DNA from: Ruminococcus sp. UBA3767
GTDB taxonomy: Bacteria > Bacillota > Clostridia > Oscillospirales > Ruminococcaceae
Assembly (NCBI GenBank): GCA_002371625.1
Contig: DFFV01000036.1
Location: 1-19,040 of the forward strand
DNA length: 19,040 bases
Direction: 5' to 3'
In this document: positions 1-7,500 of the stretch, piece by piece
Numbering within the stretch: position 1 is the stretch's first letter
Layout of the letters: each line of letters begins with the position of its first letter
The notes under the pieces: model-generated
Databases searched by the model: none
What the model was told of the DNA's origin: nothing
Seen by the model: the letters and a program-made list of their open reading frames with translations, nothing else
Position numbers and translations under genes: made by a program

Positions 1-68
1 ATATGCACGGCAGCGGCACGACAGTCACGGTGAAAATACCAAAATCAAGAAGGGAAAATGCAAAATGA
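1..68 (+). CDS. Sensor histidine kinase, C-terminal end only (partial)
   Basis: The frame starting at base 3 is open from the window edge and ends with TGA at 66-68. Its visible end reads HGSGTTVTVKIPKSRRENAK. The GSGTTVTVKIP stretch is typical of the last beta strand of a GHKL/HATPase_c domain, where G-x-G-T-x-V-x-[VI]-x-[IL]-P ends many histidine kinases. Its stop overlaps the start of the next gene, a response regulator, by ATGA, so the two are translationally coupled and very probably form a two-component pair. Sensor, dimerisation and catalytic parts lie outside the window, so the stimulus cannot be guessed. A different GHKL protein is possible, but the response regulator directly downstream makes a histidine kinase the natural reading. 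Confidence 0.7.
   Translation, partial: MHGSGTTVTVKIPKSRRENAK
48..54 (+). promoter_or_regulatory. Ribosome binding site of the response regulator
   Basis: AGAAGGG lies 10 bases before the ATG at 65, inside the end of the kinase frame. It supports that ATG as the start and means the overlap is not the only way ribosomes can load. Confidence 0.55.
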
Positions 69-658
69 AGGTTCTTATAGCAGACGACAATCAGCTGATA
101 GTTGAGGATTACCTTGACGAAATGGGTAAGGTCGTTCCCCACGCACAGTGTATAGGCACCAGCAGACCCAAGGAGGTCATCAAGCTGTTTGAGGAGTATA
201 TGTTCGATGTTGTGATAATGGACATAGATATGCCCGAGATAAACGGCATAACCCTTGCAAAAATGATACTTGAGATAAAGCCCAGAACAAACATCATCTA
301 TGTCACCGGCTATGAAAAGTTCGCACTGCAAAGCTGGGAGACCTTTGCAAGCTCGTTTCTTATCAAGCCTGTGAGCACAGATAAATTCAAGGAGGCGTTT
401 GCAAATCTGCGCCACCCTGTTTCAAAGATCACGGCGGAGGATGTTGAATCGGAATACGCCGGCGAAAACGTAATAGGCAGAAAGATACTCAAGCACCGTG
501 AGGAGCGCAACATGACAAGAGAGGAGCTTGCCAGAGAGCTGGGCACTACGGTACAGACCATCTCCCGCTGGGAGAACGGAAAACGAATACCCGACATAAT
601 TACATTTCTCAAGCTCGCCCGGATACTTGCTGTTGAACCCGGTGAGCTGATGTACTGA
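65..658 (+). CDS. Response regulator: CheY-like receiver fused to XRE-family helix-turn-helix
   Basis: This is a cytoplasmic transcription regulator of 197 residues. The receiver domain (about 1-118) has all key residues: the acidic pair D7/D8, the phospho-acceptor D53 in VIMDIDMPEING, T81 in YVTGY and K101 in IKPV. The FALQSW...FLIKPV pattern resembles receivers of the LytTR/AgrA group. The output domain is instead an HTH_3/XRE domain (about 137-196), seen in MTREELARELGTTVQTISRW followed by ENGKRIPD. Most two-component regulators use winged-helix, NarL or LytTR outputs, so an XRE output is uncommon, although receiver-XRE proteins are known in Clostridia. The gene overlaps the kinase gene by ATGA and is followed by a hairpin terminator. 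Its targets are unknown. It converges on the secretion locus, so it may control that locus or be unrelated. Confidence 0.85.
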   Translation: MKVLIADDNQLIVEDYLDEMGKVVPHAQCIGTSRPKEVIKLFEEYMFDVVIMDIDMPEINGITLAKMILEIKPRTNIIYVTGYEKFALQSWETFASSFLIKPVSTDKFKEAFANLRHPVSKITAEDVESEYAGENVIGRKILKHREERNMTREELARELGTTVQTISRWENGKRIPDIITFLKLARILAVEPGELMY

Positions 659-662
659 AAAC

Positions 663-709
663 AAAAAGAGCCTGACGCCGTAATTCCACGGTATCAGGCT
701 TTTAGTTTT
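663..709. terminator. Bidirectional intrinsic terminator
   Basis: AGCCTGA (669-675) pairs with TCAGGCT (694-700). An inner CCGT/ACGG stem (678-681 with 688-691) closes a six-base loop. On the plus strand the stem is followed by TTTTAGTTTTGCTTTTTT, and on the minus strand by CTTTTTGT. It lies between two convergent genes, 4 bases after the regulator stop and 6 bases beyond the phosphatase stop, so it probably ends both transcripts. Confidence 0.8.
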
Positions 710-715
710 GCTTTT

Positions 716-2521
716 TTACACAAGGGTTATCCCAAGCATGGTGATGTCATCGAACTGTTCAACCTCTCCTGCAAAGCTGTTGACTGCATTTGCCATCTCG
801 GAGATAAGCTCTATCGGCATTGCCTTTTTATGCTGATCAAGGCTTTGAATTATCCTGTCCATTCCAAACATCTCATCGTTCTTATCAAACGCTTCCGGCA
901 CACCATCGGTATAAAGGAACAGCGTTCCGCCCTTTCCAAGCTCAAGCTCGTATTCCTTGAACTTAGTGCCGCTCATACCTCCGACAGCCATACAATGCGG
1001 ATCCTTAAAGACTTCAAACTCACCGCCTGCCTTTTTTATTATCGGGTATTCATGCCCTGCATTTACGGCGGTTATTTTTCCGCTGGATATTTCCATAATG
1101 CCGAACCAGACGGTAACAAACATCTGCTCTCTATTGTTCTGGCAGATTATCTCATTGGTCTTTTCAAGCACCTGCGCAGGCGAAAGCCCTGTCATTGCGA
1201 AATTCTGTATAAGTATCTTGGACATCATCATAAACAGCGCCGCAGGTATTCCCTTTCCGGATACGTCTGCCATTGTAATCGCAAGATGATCCTCGTCGAT
1301 GAGGAAGAAATCGTAGAAATCTCCGCCTACTGCTTTTGCGGGACTCATTGTGGCATAGATGTCAAACTCGTGCCTTTCGGGGAAGGCAGGGTAAGTGCCG
1401 GGGAGCATATCCGCCTGGAGCTTTGCGGCAAGCGACATTTCGGCAGCAACTCTTTCACGCTCGGAAACGAGCTTCATGTTTTCGTTCATATAATTCTCGA
1501 TCTCGGCGGTCATTGCTGAGATCTCATCGGCAAGCCTGCCTATCTCATTTTTGGATCTTATCGAGCTTATGCTTTTTTTCACCTTTTCACTGTCTTTTGT
1601 CTTACTGTATTCGTTAACAGCATTTTGCAGACGGGAGAGAGGCATGACAGCTACACGATTCAAACGGAGTATTATCACTCCGCAGATAATAACAAGACCT
1701 GCCAACATCAGCGATACCATTATTTCTATATTCCCGATAAGCTCCTTGCGGAATTCATCCCAGTTATAATCTATGACCAGCACCGCCTGCAGTCTGCCCC
1801 TGAACATAACAGGGCGGTAAGCGGTGTAGTGACTGTTATAATCAAGGTTGTTTATCTTGCCCTCAAAGATCTCAAACTCGGTCTTATCCGACTTTCCAGA
1901 GACTATCTTTTCAAGCGCAGGGTGATTATCAATATCAATGTCTATCGTATCGCCGAGCTTGAGACCTTCTTTTTGGGGATTGTTTCCGTACTTCACCAAC
2001 GCCTCGATACTTTCGTAATCACTTGCCTGATAGAAAACAAAACCGGTGTCATCCTTAATAGTCATGATATATGTATTGCCGTATCCGAAATCATTATTGT
2101 CGTAGTCCATGTTATATCTAAGGCCTTCATATGTTGCATTTGCAAATGACAGTTTTTCTTCATCACTAGCCTCTTTGTCAAATGCCTCATATATTTCTTC
2201 CTGTGTAATAATTGTTTTATCGATCAGTCCAGATCTCTTCATGGCATCGGTCCATGAAGAATCCACTACATTGGTTTCGGCTGCTTTTGCTCTTATCTGC
2301 TCATAATGATCAAGCGAGTAATCAAGGAACCAGTGAAATCCTGAATTATCCTCATTTAATCTGCAAATGTGATCCATATCACGTTCTATCATATCTTGCT
2401 TGGCGGTAAGATAGGTCCGTGTTGCGCTTCTGTAAACAAGGAACACGGTAAGTATTCCCACAAAGATATAAAATACAAGGACAAGTATTGTTACCTGTAC
2501 CATAAGTCTGCGCTTTTTCAT
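716..2521 (-). CDS. RsbU-like membrane-bound PP2C serine phosphatase (HAMP, SpoIIE family)
   Basis: This predicted single-subunit membrane sensor should dephosphorylate a phosphorylated STAS protein. Counting from the ATG at 2521 (601 residues), it has a transmembrane helix at about 8-31, an extracytoplasmic region of some 230 residues (possibly Cache-like), a second helix at 265-287, a HAMP-like linker to about 345 containing MPLSRLQ and NEIGRLADEISAM, and a SpoIIE/PP2C domain from about 378 to the end. Metal-binding acidic residues are visible: D401 in VGGDFYDF, D419 in ADVSGKG, D539 in YTDGVPEAF, and D591/D592 in FDDITM. The reading frame can start at a GTG at 2536, but that GTG has no ribosome site, while AGAGGT lies 5 bases before the ATG at 2521. 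It follows the RsbW-like kinase gene by 20 bases. The domain architecture matches RsbU/RsbP-type activators. The ligand is unknown. Confidence 0.9.
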   Translation of the reverse strand: MKKRRLMVQVTILVLVFYIFVGILTVFLVYRSATRTYLTAKQDMIERDMDHICRLNEDNSGFHWFLDYSLDHYEQIRAKAAETNVVDSSWTDAMKRSGLIDKTIITQEEIYEAFDKEASDEEKLSFANATYEGLRYNMDYDNNDFGYGNTYIMTIKDDTGFVFYQASDYESIEALVKYGNNPQKEGLKLGDTIDIDIDNHPALEKIVSGKSDKTEFEIFEGKINNLDYNSHYTAYRPVMFRGRLQAVLVIDYNWDEFRKELIGNIEIMVSLMLAGLVIICGVIILRLNRVAVMPLSRLQNAVNEYSKTKDSEKVKKSISSIRSKNEIGRLADEISAMTAEIENYMNENMKLVSERERVAAEMSLAAKLQADMLPGTYPAFPERHEFDIYATMSPAKAVGGDFYDFFLIDEDHLAITMADVSGKGIPAALFMMMSKILIQNFAMTGLSPAQVLEKTNEIICQNNREQMFVTVWFGIMEISSGKITAVNAGHEYPIIKKAGGEFEVFKDPHCMAVGGMSGTKFKEYELELGKGGTLFLYTDGVPEAFDKNDEMFGMDRIIQSLDQHKKAMPIELISEMANAVNSFAGEVEQFDDITMLGITLV

Positions 2522-2526
2522 ATAAT

Positions 2527-2532
2527 ACCTCT
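2527..2532 (-). promoter_or_regulatory. Ribosome binding site choosing the phosphatase start
   Basis: AGAGGT on the minus strand is 5 bases from the ATG at 2521. No comparable site precedes the in-frame GTG at 2536, so the shorter start was chosen. Confidence 0.55.
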
Positions 2533-2541
2533 GCACTTTCG

Positions 2542-2961
2542 TTAGTATAGTTGACCGAGCTTTTTTTCAAGAGTAAGGATATTGTGCCCGTCACGATACT
2601 CATAGCCGATCTTATCCATGCTCTTTTTGGTCATATATATCCCAAGTCCGCCCATAGGCTTTTTATCCATTGGAACAGTGATATCGGGATCAAGTCTTTG
2701 CAGCGGATCATAAGGCACTCCGCTGTCAGCAAGGACTATACGGATAGTATCCTCAGGCAAGCGCTCTTTACTGATAGTTACCGTGCCTGTATCATCAGGG
2801 TAGGCATAGTTGGCGATATTTATAAAGCTCTCCTCTATCGCAAGCTCTATCAGCATGAGCGTTTTTTCATCACGCCCCTCAGCCTCAAGCTCTGTAATCA
2901 CAAATTCAATAACATCATCGAGCTTGTCGCTCTGTGCGGGAACAGTTAATTGTTCGATCAT
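2542..2961 (-). CDS. RsbW/SpoIIAB-like anti-sigma factor / STAS kinase (GHKL ATPase)
   Basis: This 139-residue cytoplasmic protein has the size and motifs of the RsbW/SpoIIAB family. The N box is ELAIEESFINIANYAYP (about 39-55), the G1 box is DSGVPYDP (79-86) and the G2 region is GGLGIYM (104-110). Members phosphorylate a serine of a STAS partner and bind either that partner or a sigma factor. GGAGGG lies 9 bases before the ATG, a strong ribosome site. The RsbU-like phosphatase gene follows directly, and a STAS gene lies about 7 kb upstream in the neighbouring operon, so all three parts of a partner switch are present. No sigma factor gene is in the window, so the final target may be a distant sigma factor or a non-sigma protein. 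Family assignment is secure. The pairing with the STAS protein is inferred from context. Confidence 0.88.
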   Translation of the reverse strand: MIEQLTVPAQSDKLDDVIEFVITELEAEGRDEKTLMLIELAIEESFINIANYAYPDDTGTVTISKERLPEDTIRIVLADSGVPYDPLQRLDPDITVPMDKKPMGGLGIYMTKKSMDKIGYEYRDGHNILTLEKKLGQLY

Positions 2962-3060
2962 AATACTCTGCCCTCCGTATTCAACGATGACCGCTGATAC
3001 TACTCGTTATAATTGTTACACTCCGTTATGCTGCTGTCACTTACCGTTTCGGTACAGCTA
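2962..3060 (-). promoter_or_regulatory. Leader and possible promoter of the kinase-phosphatase unit
   Basis: About 100 non-coding bases separate the upstream operon's terminator from the kinase start. On the minus strand they hold a TATAAC box (bases 3006-3011), a leader of about 29 bases, and GGAGGG (2971-2976). No good -35 hexamer lies 17 bases from the box: GTGACA (3035-3040) is 23 bases away. A promoter is expected here because a terminator precedes it, but its exact elements are uncertain. No clear sigma-B-type site was recognised. Confidence 0.3.
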
Positions 3061-3098
3061 AGCAAAACAGCCGCATCTTTTGCGACACGGCTGCAAAA
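3061..3098 (-). terminator. Intrinsic terminator or attenuator ending the secretion operon
   Basis: On the minus strand CAGCCG (bases 3093-3088) pairs with CGGCTG (3073-3068) across a 14-base loop and is followed by TTTTGCTT. It begins just after the stop codon of the 3100-3678 gene. The six-base GC-rich stem and interrupted T-run suggest a moderate terminator that could allow read-through into the kinase and phosphatase genes. Confidence 0.55.
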
Positions 3099-3099
3099 C

Positions 3100-3678
3100 T
3101 CACACTCTGCTGATAGTATCGGGCAGCTGTTTATCCAGCCTTGACACTGCCCTTGAAACAGAAAAAAACGAAAACAAGGATCTCGCACAATATGCGTGAA
3201 GCTCAAGGTGCGCTGAACCGTCCTCCTCTTTGATCTCCTCAAAAAGCAGTACAACAGGGCGGAACATCACACTTTTTATATAGCACGCCTTGGCATCGGG
3301 GGCACATTCCAGTGCCAGCTCTCTGCCGATATTCTTCATAGCCTTTGAGACATTATAAAGTGCCTGCTTATTGTTTTTCAGCCTTGTGCTGTAACGATAG
3401 CGCTTGTCCTTTACCCCCCGCAAAATAGCAGGTCCTGCGCCGTCGCCCACGCCCAGCGGTGATATCCATTTGCCTCCTCCCGATGCCATTCTGCCGTCAT
3501 CGAGGGTAAAATAGCTGCCAACGAGGATATGCTTGATCTCACGTTTTCTTTCCTTGCTTTGTTTTTTGCGCAGCTTAGACAATGCCCGCTCTGATATGCG
3601 GGCATCATCGGTTTTGGTCTGTTTTATTTCTTCCGGCTGCTGTGCAGCATTTGTATCCTTTTTCTTTTTGCCGCTCAT
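3100..3678 (-). CDS. Basic cytoplasmic protein of unknown function, last gene of the secretion operon
   Basis: The product has 192 residues with no signal peptide or membrane helix. The first 50 residues are strongly charged and lysine/arginine-rich (GKKKKD near the start, LRKKQSKERKREIKHI at about 36-51) and probably form a disordered or helical segment. A compact region follows with a glycine-rich MASGGGKWISPLGVGDG (about 64-80), an apparent mixed alpha/beta part, and a serine/arginine-rich end. I recognise no family. The start is well supported: GGAGGAGTAG precedes the ATG by 5-6 bases and contains the upstream gene's stop, leaving only 3 bases between the genes. Being co-transcribed with type IV secretion genes, it could be an accessory or adaptor protein that binds the machine or nucleic acid through its basic N-terminus. 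That is only inference. Confidence 0.75.
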   Translation of the reverse strand: MSGKKKKDTNAAQQPEEIKQTKTDDARISERALSKLRKKQSKERKREIKHILVGSYFTLDDGRMASGGGKWISPLGVGDGAGPAILRGVKDKRYRYSTRLKNNKQALYNVSKAMKNIGRELALECAPDAKACYIKSVMFRPVVLLFEEIKEEDGSAHLELHAYCARSLFSFFSVSRAVSRLDKQLPDTISRV

Positions 3679-3681
3679 AAG

Positions 3682-4515
3682 CTACTCCTCCGCTTCGGTC
3701 AGCGTCCACTCTTTTTCGGCATTCATTACACATTTGAGTTTCTTTTTGATGCCAAGGCTTTCGCTTTTAAGTAAAAGCCTGCTGTTGAGCGCATTCACAT
3801 CAGTTTCGCCGTTATCTTTTATTATAAGTGAGGTGTCCATTGAAACGTCGTAATAACTATGACCGTTTTCATCAGTGCCCTGCATTATCCTGTACAGTCC
3901 TTCGGGGACTTTTCCTTCCGCATCTACTGTAAGCGTCCAGTCTCCGCCTTCGGGCAGGATAACACGGTTTTCTTTTAGCAGATAAGGCGTTTTGCTGTCA
4001 ACTGCTCCTGATGATGAAGTATTCTGGCTGACCTTGTCAACTCTCACGAGCAGCTTGCCGTCATCGGCGGCATACACGGCAATGTCCACACGGATATTCA
4101 CCGCATCATATTTCACTCCATTAAGCTCGCCTGTGCGCTTATAAACAACGGTGGTATAGCCAATTGACTGAGCTGTTATGGTAGATGTCAGTTTTTTTTC
4201 GGTATCGTTCCCTTCCAGCTTTGCCAGTGCAACTCCCTGAGTTTCTTCCGAGCATTCCCACTTCATATCCGAGCTATCCTTAGCTTCGAGCGAAACAGTG
4301 GCAACACTGCCGTTTACGCTAACAGTGAGCGGATACTTTGAATCGGAAAAATACTGTGAGCTGTTATCATCGCCCTGCGACTCATCCGACTGATCGCCGC
4401 TGCTTTTTCCGAGCTTCATCACCACTACGACCAATGCCACAAGGACAATGAGAAGCACAAGACAGATCAATGCTATTTTTTTATGCTGCTTTATATTCCT
4501 GATAAAGTTTTTCAT
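3682..4515 (-). CDS. Single-pass membrane protein with extracytoplasmic beta-rich region
   Basis: The product has 277 residues. A positively charged N-terminus (FIRNIKQHKKI) is followed by one hydrophobic helix (about 13-33) without a convincing signal peptidase site, so it is probably an N-in, C-out anchored protein. A short acidic/serine linker (about 38-58, with DQSDESQGDDNSS) leads to about 215 residues dominated by alternating strand-like segments, including YPLTVSVNGSVATVSLEAKD and EGGDWTLTVDAEGKVPEGLY, which suggest one or two Ig-like or beta-sandwich domains. The gene lies 24 bases after the giant exoprotein gene and 3 bases before the basic protein gene, with AGGA 8 bases before its ATG. 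It may anchor or assemble the secreted protein at the membrane. No named family is recognised. Confidence 0.8.
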   Translation of the reverse strand: MKNFIRNIKQHKKIALICLVLLIVLVALVVVVMKLGKSSGDQSDESQGDDNSSQYFSDSKYPLTVSVNGSVATVSLEAKDSSDMKWECSEETQGVALAKLEGNDTEKKLTSTITAQSIGYTTVVYKRTGELNGVKYDAVNIRVDIAVYAADDGKLLVRVDKVSQNTSSSGAVDSKTPYLLKENRVILPEGGDWTLTVDAEGKVPEGLYRIMQGTDENGHSYYDVSMDTSLIIKDNGETDVNALNSRLLLKSESLGIKKKLKCVMNAEKEWTLTEAEE

Positions 4516-4539
4516 ATCTCATTCCTGCTCTGATCTGCC

Positions 4540-7500
4540 CTACTGCCCGTTGGTATCGGTTTTTGCAGTATCGTCATCAGATCGTCCTTGTGAAGATTTC
4601 TGCTCATCAGACTGTTCCTGAGCATTGTTCTGATCGGTATTGCTGCTTGAAGTATCCGAACTGTCTGATGTGTTGTTCCTTATGATATATGTCGGCTGTG
4701 AGCTTGGCACGACTGTGACATTGATAACGTCCTTGATAGTCGGGTTATCGACTGCCCATATCGTGATCGAATAGGTCATAGGCACACTGCCCTGATTTCT
4801 CGGTATAGTCACTGCAAATGCTGTATCGTCCCTGCTTGCGACTTCGTCTGTGATATCGGTGAGGATATCGTTTGAGAGCATATCTACTCTCATATCAAAG
4901 CCTGCTTTGCTGTTATTTACAAGAACGCTTCCGCTGACTATCCTGCCGCCGTCGATCTTGATATTCTTTTCGTGGTTCTCCACCCTGCCCTTGAAGATAT
5001 CCGCTGCGGTAACAGTTGTGGAAAGGGACACACGCCTGAGAGATATGACGCTTCCCTCCTCTGTGAACACGGTATCTACCTTACGGTTGATAAGTTCTTC
5101 CTCCAGCCTGTATGCTTCGATGCTGTCTATCTTCCAGCTTCCGCTTGAAGGCGTGAGCCTTATGGAATTGAGCTCCTTGAAATCGGGCAGGAACAAACGC
5201 ACGAGCGTTCTTTCTCCCGTTTTGAACTGCTTGTCTGCAGACTGGATATACTGCCTGATATCGCCTATTACTTTGGTCTTTTCCGCATTCATGCTGTCGG
5301 TGTAGGTGAACTCAGCGCTGACAGGTACATTTATTCCGCTTTCGGCGTTATCTGCAGCTTTGGCAGATGTGAAGTAGAAGTCAAGCGGAGTTACCGATTT
5401 TTCTCCTGTCATGCCTGTAACACCCGTAAGCTCTCTTTGGATATTTGATGTTGCAAAGGACTGGTTGAAGCTGAAGCACTCCTCCAGCTTGACCGCCTTG
5501 GGATCGGACTCAGAGCAGCTGTAATTGATGCCCATTGCCGACTCAACAGTAGCTTTGATATTTCCAAAGGAGATTATCCGGTATCCCGTTATCTGCGACA
5601 GGTACGGCACATTGAACCCGACCTCCGCCATCATTCCGGGGTAGATCTTGTTTATTCCCGCCTCGGTCAGATAAACATACGGTGAATAATACTCGGTATT
5701 GGGATCAAGCGTTGACTTGTATTTAAGGCATACGGCAATATCGTTCGGAGCAAGGTTATCATCGCTCAATCCGAACAGTGACATCTCGGTAGTATCGGTC
5801 CCCAGCGAAAGCAAGAGCTTTTGCTTTTTGGGATCATACACCTTTGTGAATGACGAAGGCAGTGCCTTGAGTCCCAGCGTTGCCGATGCACCGCCGAAAT
5901 CGAACGAATAGGTAGTTACAACTACGCCTTCTCTTACCTGCTGAACTATTGCATGGTCAAATGATACCTTGGTATTTCTGCACTGTATAGACAGCGATGA
6001 AATGTTTTTCATTCCCGTTGCAGTAAGTCCGTTGAAATAGAACATCGCATTTTCGGTACCGCTTGCATACACGTTCATCATGCTTTGCTTGACCTGCATA
6101 ACTCTTGAATCGGAGATGTTGAACTGTACTGCAGCACCTACGGCAACGTTTTCGATATTTCTTGTTGATGCGGACGGGAAAAGATAGACATTAAGGGTAT
6201 CGTTAGTCGATTCGGGGAACTTGGACACAGATGATGCCCATGAAGTATTTTCTGCCCATGAAATAGTATTATCGCTGAAGTACACTGTCAGCTTCTGAGC
6301 TTCACCTGCCGGCAGGAGCAGCTCCTCATACTCTTTTCCGCCCTTCTTTATCATCTCACACAAAGGTATAGTCTGCATTGAACGCAGATACTCGCCGTCG
6401 GTAGAATTATTGCTTGCGGTGAGCGTTACTACGCCGCTGTCTGATTTGATCCTGGAAATAGAGATACCGCCTATTATCCACTTGGAAATTTTATTATTTC
6501 TGCTCGTTGCTTTGAATGTCATGCTTGAAATGGACTTGACATTGGTAAGCGAAGGCAGGATGAATCTATCGGTATGGTTAGGACGAAGCATCCAGTGCGG
6601 ATCCGATATAGTTCCCATATTCTTATATATCGCAGAATCTGCACCCTCTCCGCCGTCGAATGCTTTAGCGGTCTTGTTCATATAGGAAGCCATTCTTGAG
6701 ATAACATCAAAGCTGACTGTTCTTGGCTGTCCCTGCGTATCAACATAGTTAAGGTCACATGAAACGCTTGCCTCAACGTCCATATAATCGGTATCCCAGG
6801 GCAGCGACTTGATCTCGCACAGAAGATTTATCACCTTTTGCTTATATGATGTTTTGAAGGATTTTGCGACCGCTGACAGCGAACGTCCTTCACGGGCTTT
6901 AACTGCTGCGTCCTGAGATTTGTCATTATAGTCTATGCCTATCCAGCCGACGTTATCGAAAACGAACTGGTCTGCAGAGCCGCCTGATGTACGCTCGGTA
7001 ACAGTCATCTGCTCGATATTGAGCTTATCGAAAACATCACTGTCCTCGGTAACATCCTCAGGGATTATCCTTACTCCCGTCACCTCGCCGTAATCACGGT
7101 TTATTGCAATAGCAAACGTTTCATCGCAGCCCGCTCTGAATGCGTCAGAGGACAGCTGCTGATTAGCGAGCACGAATGCACTTTTTCCGCTTTTGAAAAG
7201 CAGCTGGAAGTAGAAATGGTTGCTTGAACCCGAGTCACCGTTAAAGTTTCCCGCATCGGGATCATCAGCTACCTTGACATTGATATCATAGGTCTTTCGC
7301 ACTCTTGCAAAGCCGTAGTTCTCCTTGGTCTGCTCGTAGGACATTGAGTAGCGCACGCTGTTGAAATCGGTCTCTCTTGCGGTGACCAGCGTACCCTCTC
7401 CGGTATTGAATGCGAAGCTGTCACCTGAGGTGACGAGCAGCTGCATATTTACAGGGAACGGCGGGATAACCGTTGAATTCATCGTGCGCACGATACGGTA

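Noticed and set aside
830..1519. A 229-codon plus-strand open frame.
   Set aside because: It mirrors the conserved PP2C domain on the minus strand and shows no motif or ribosome site of its own.
4540..4700. A cell-wall sorting signal at the end of the giant exoprotein.
   Set aside because: The end is a polar S/D/N/Q-rich tail with no LPXTG-like motif, hydrophobic helix or basic end.
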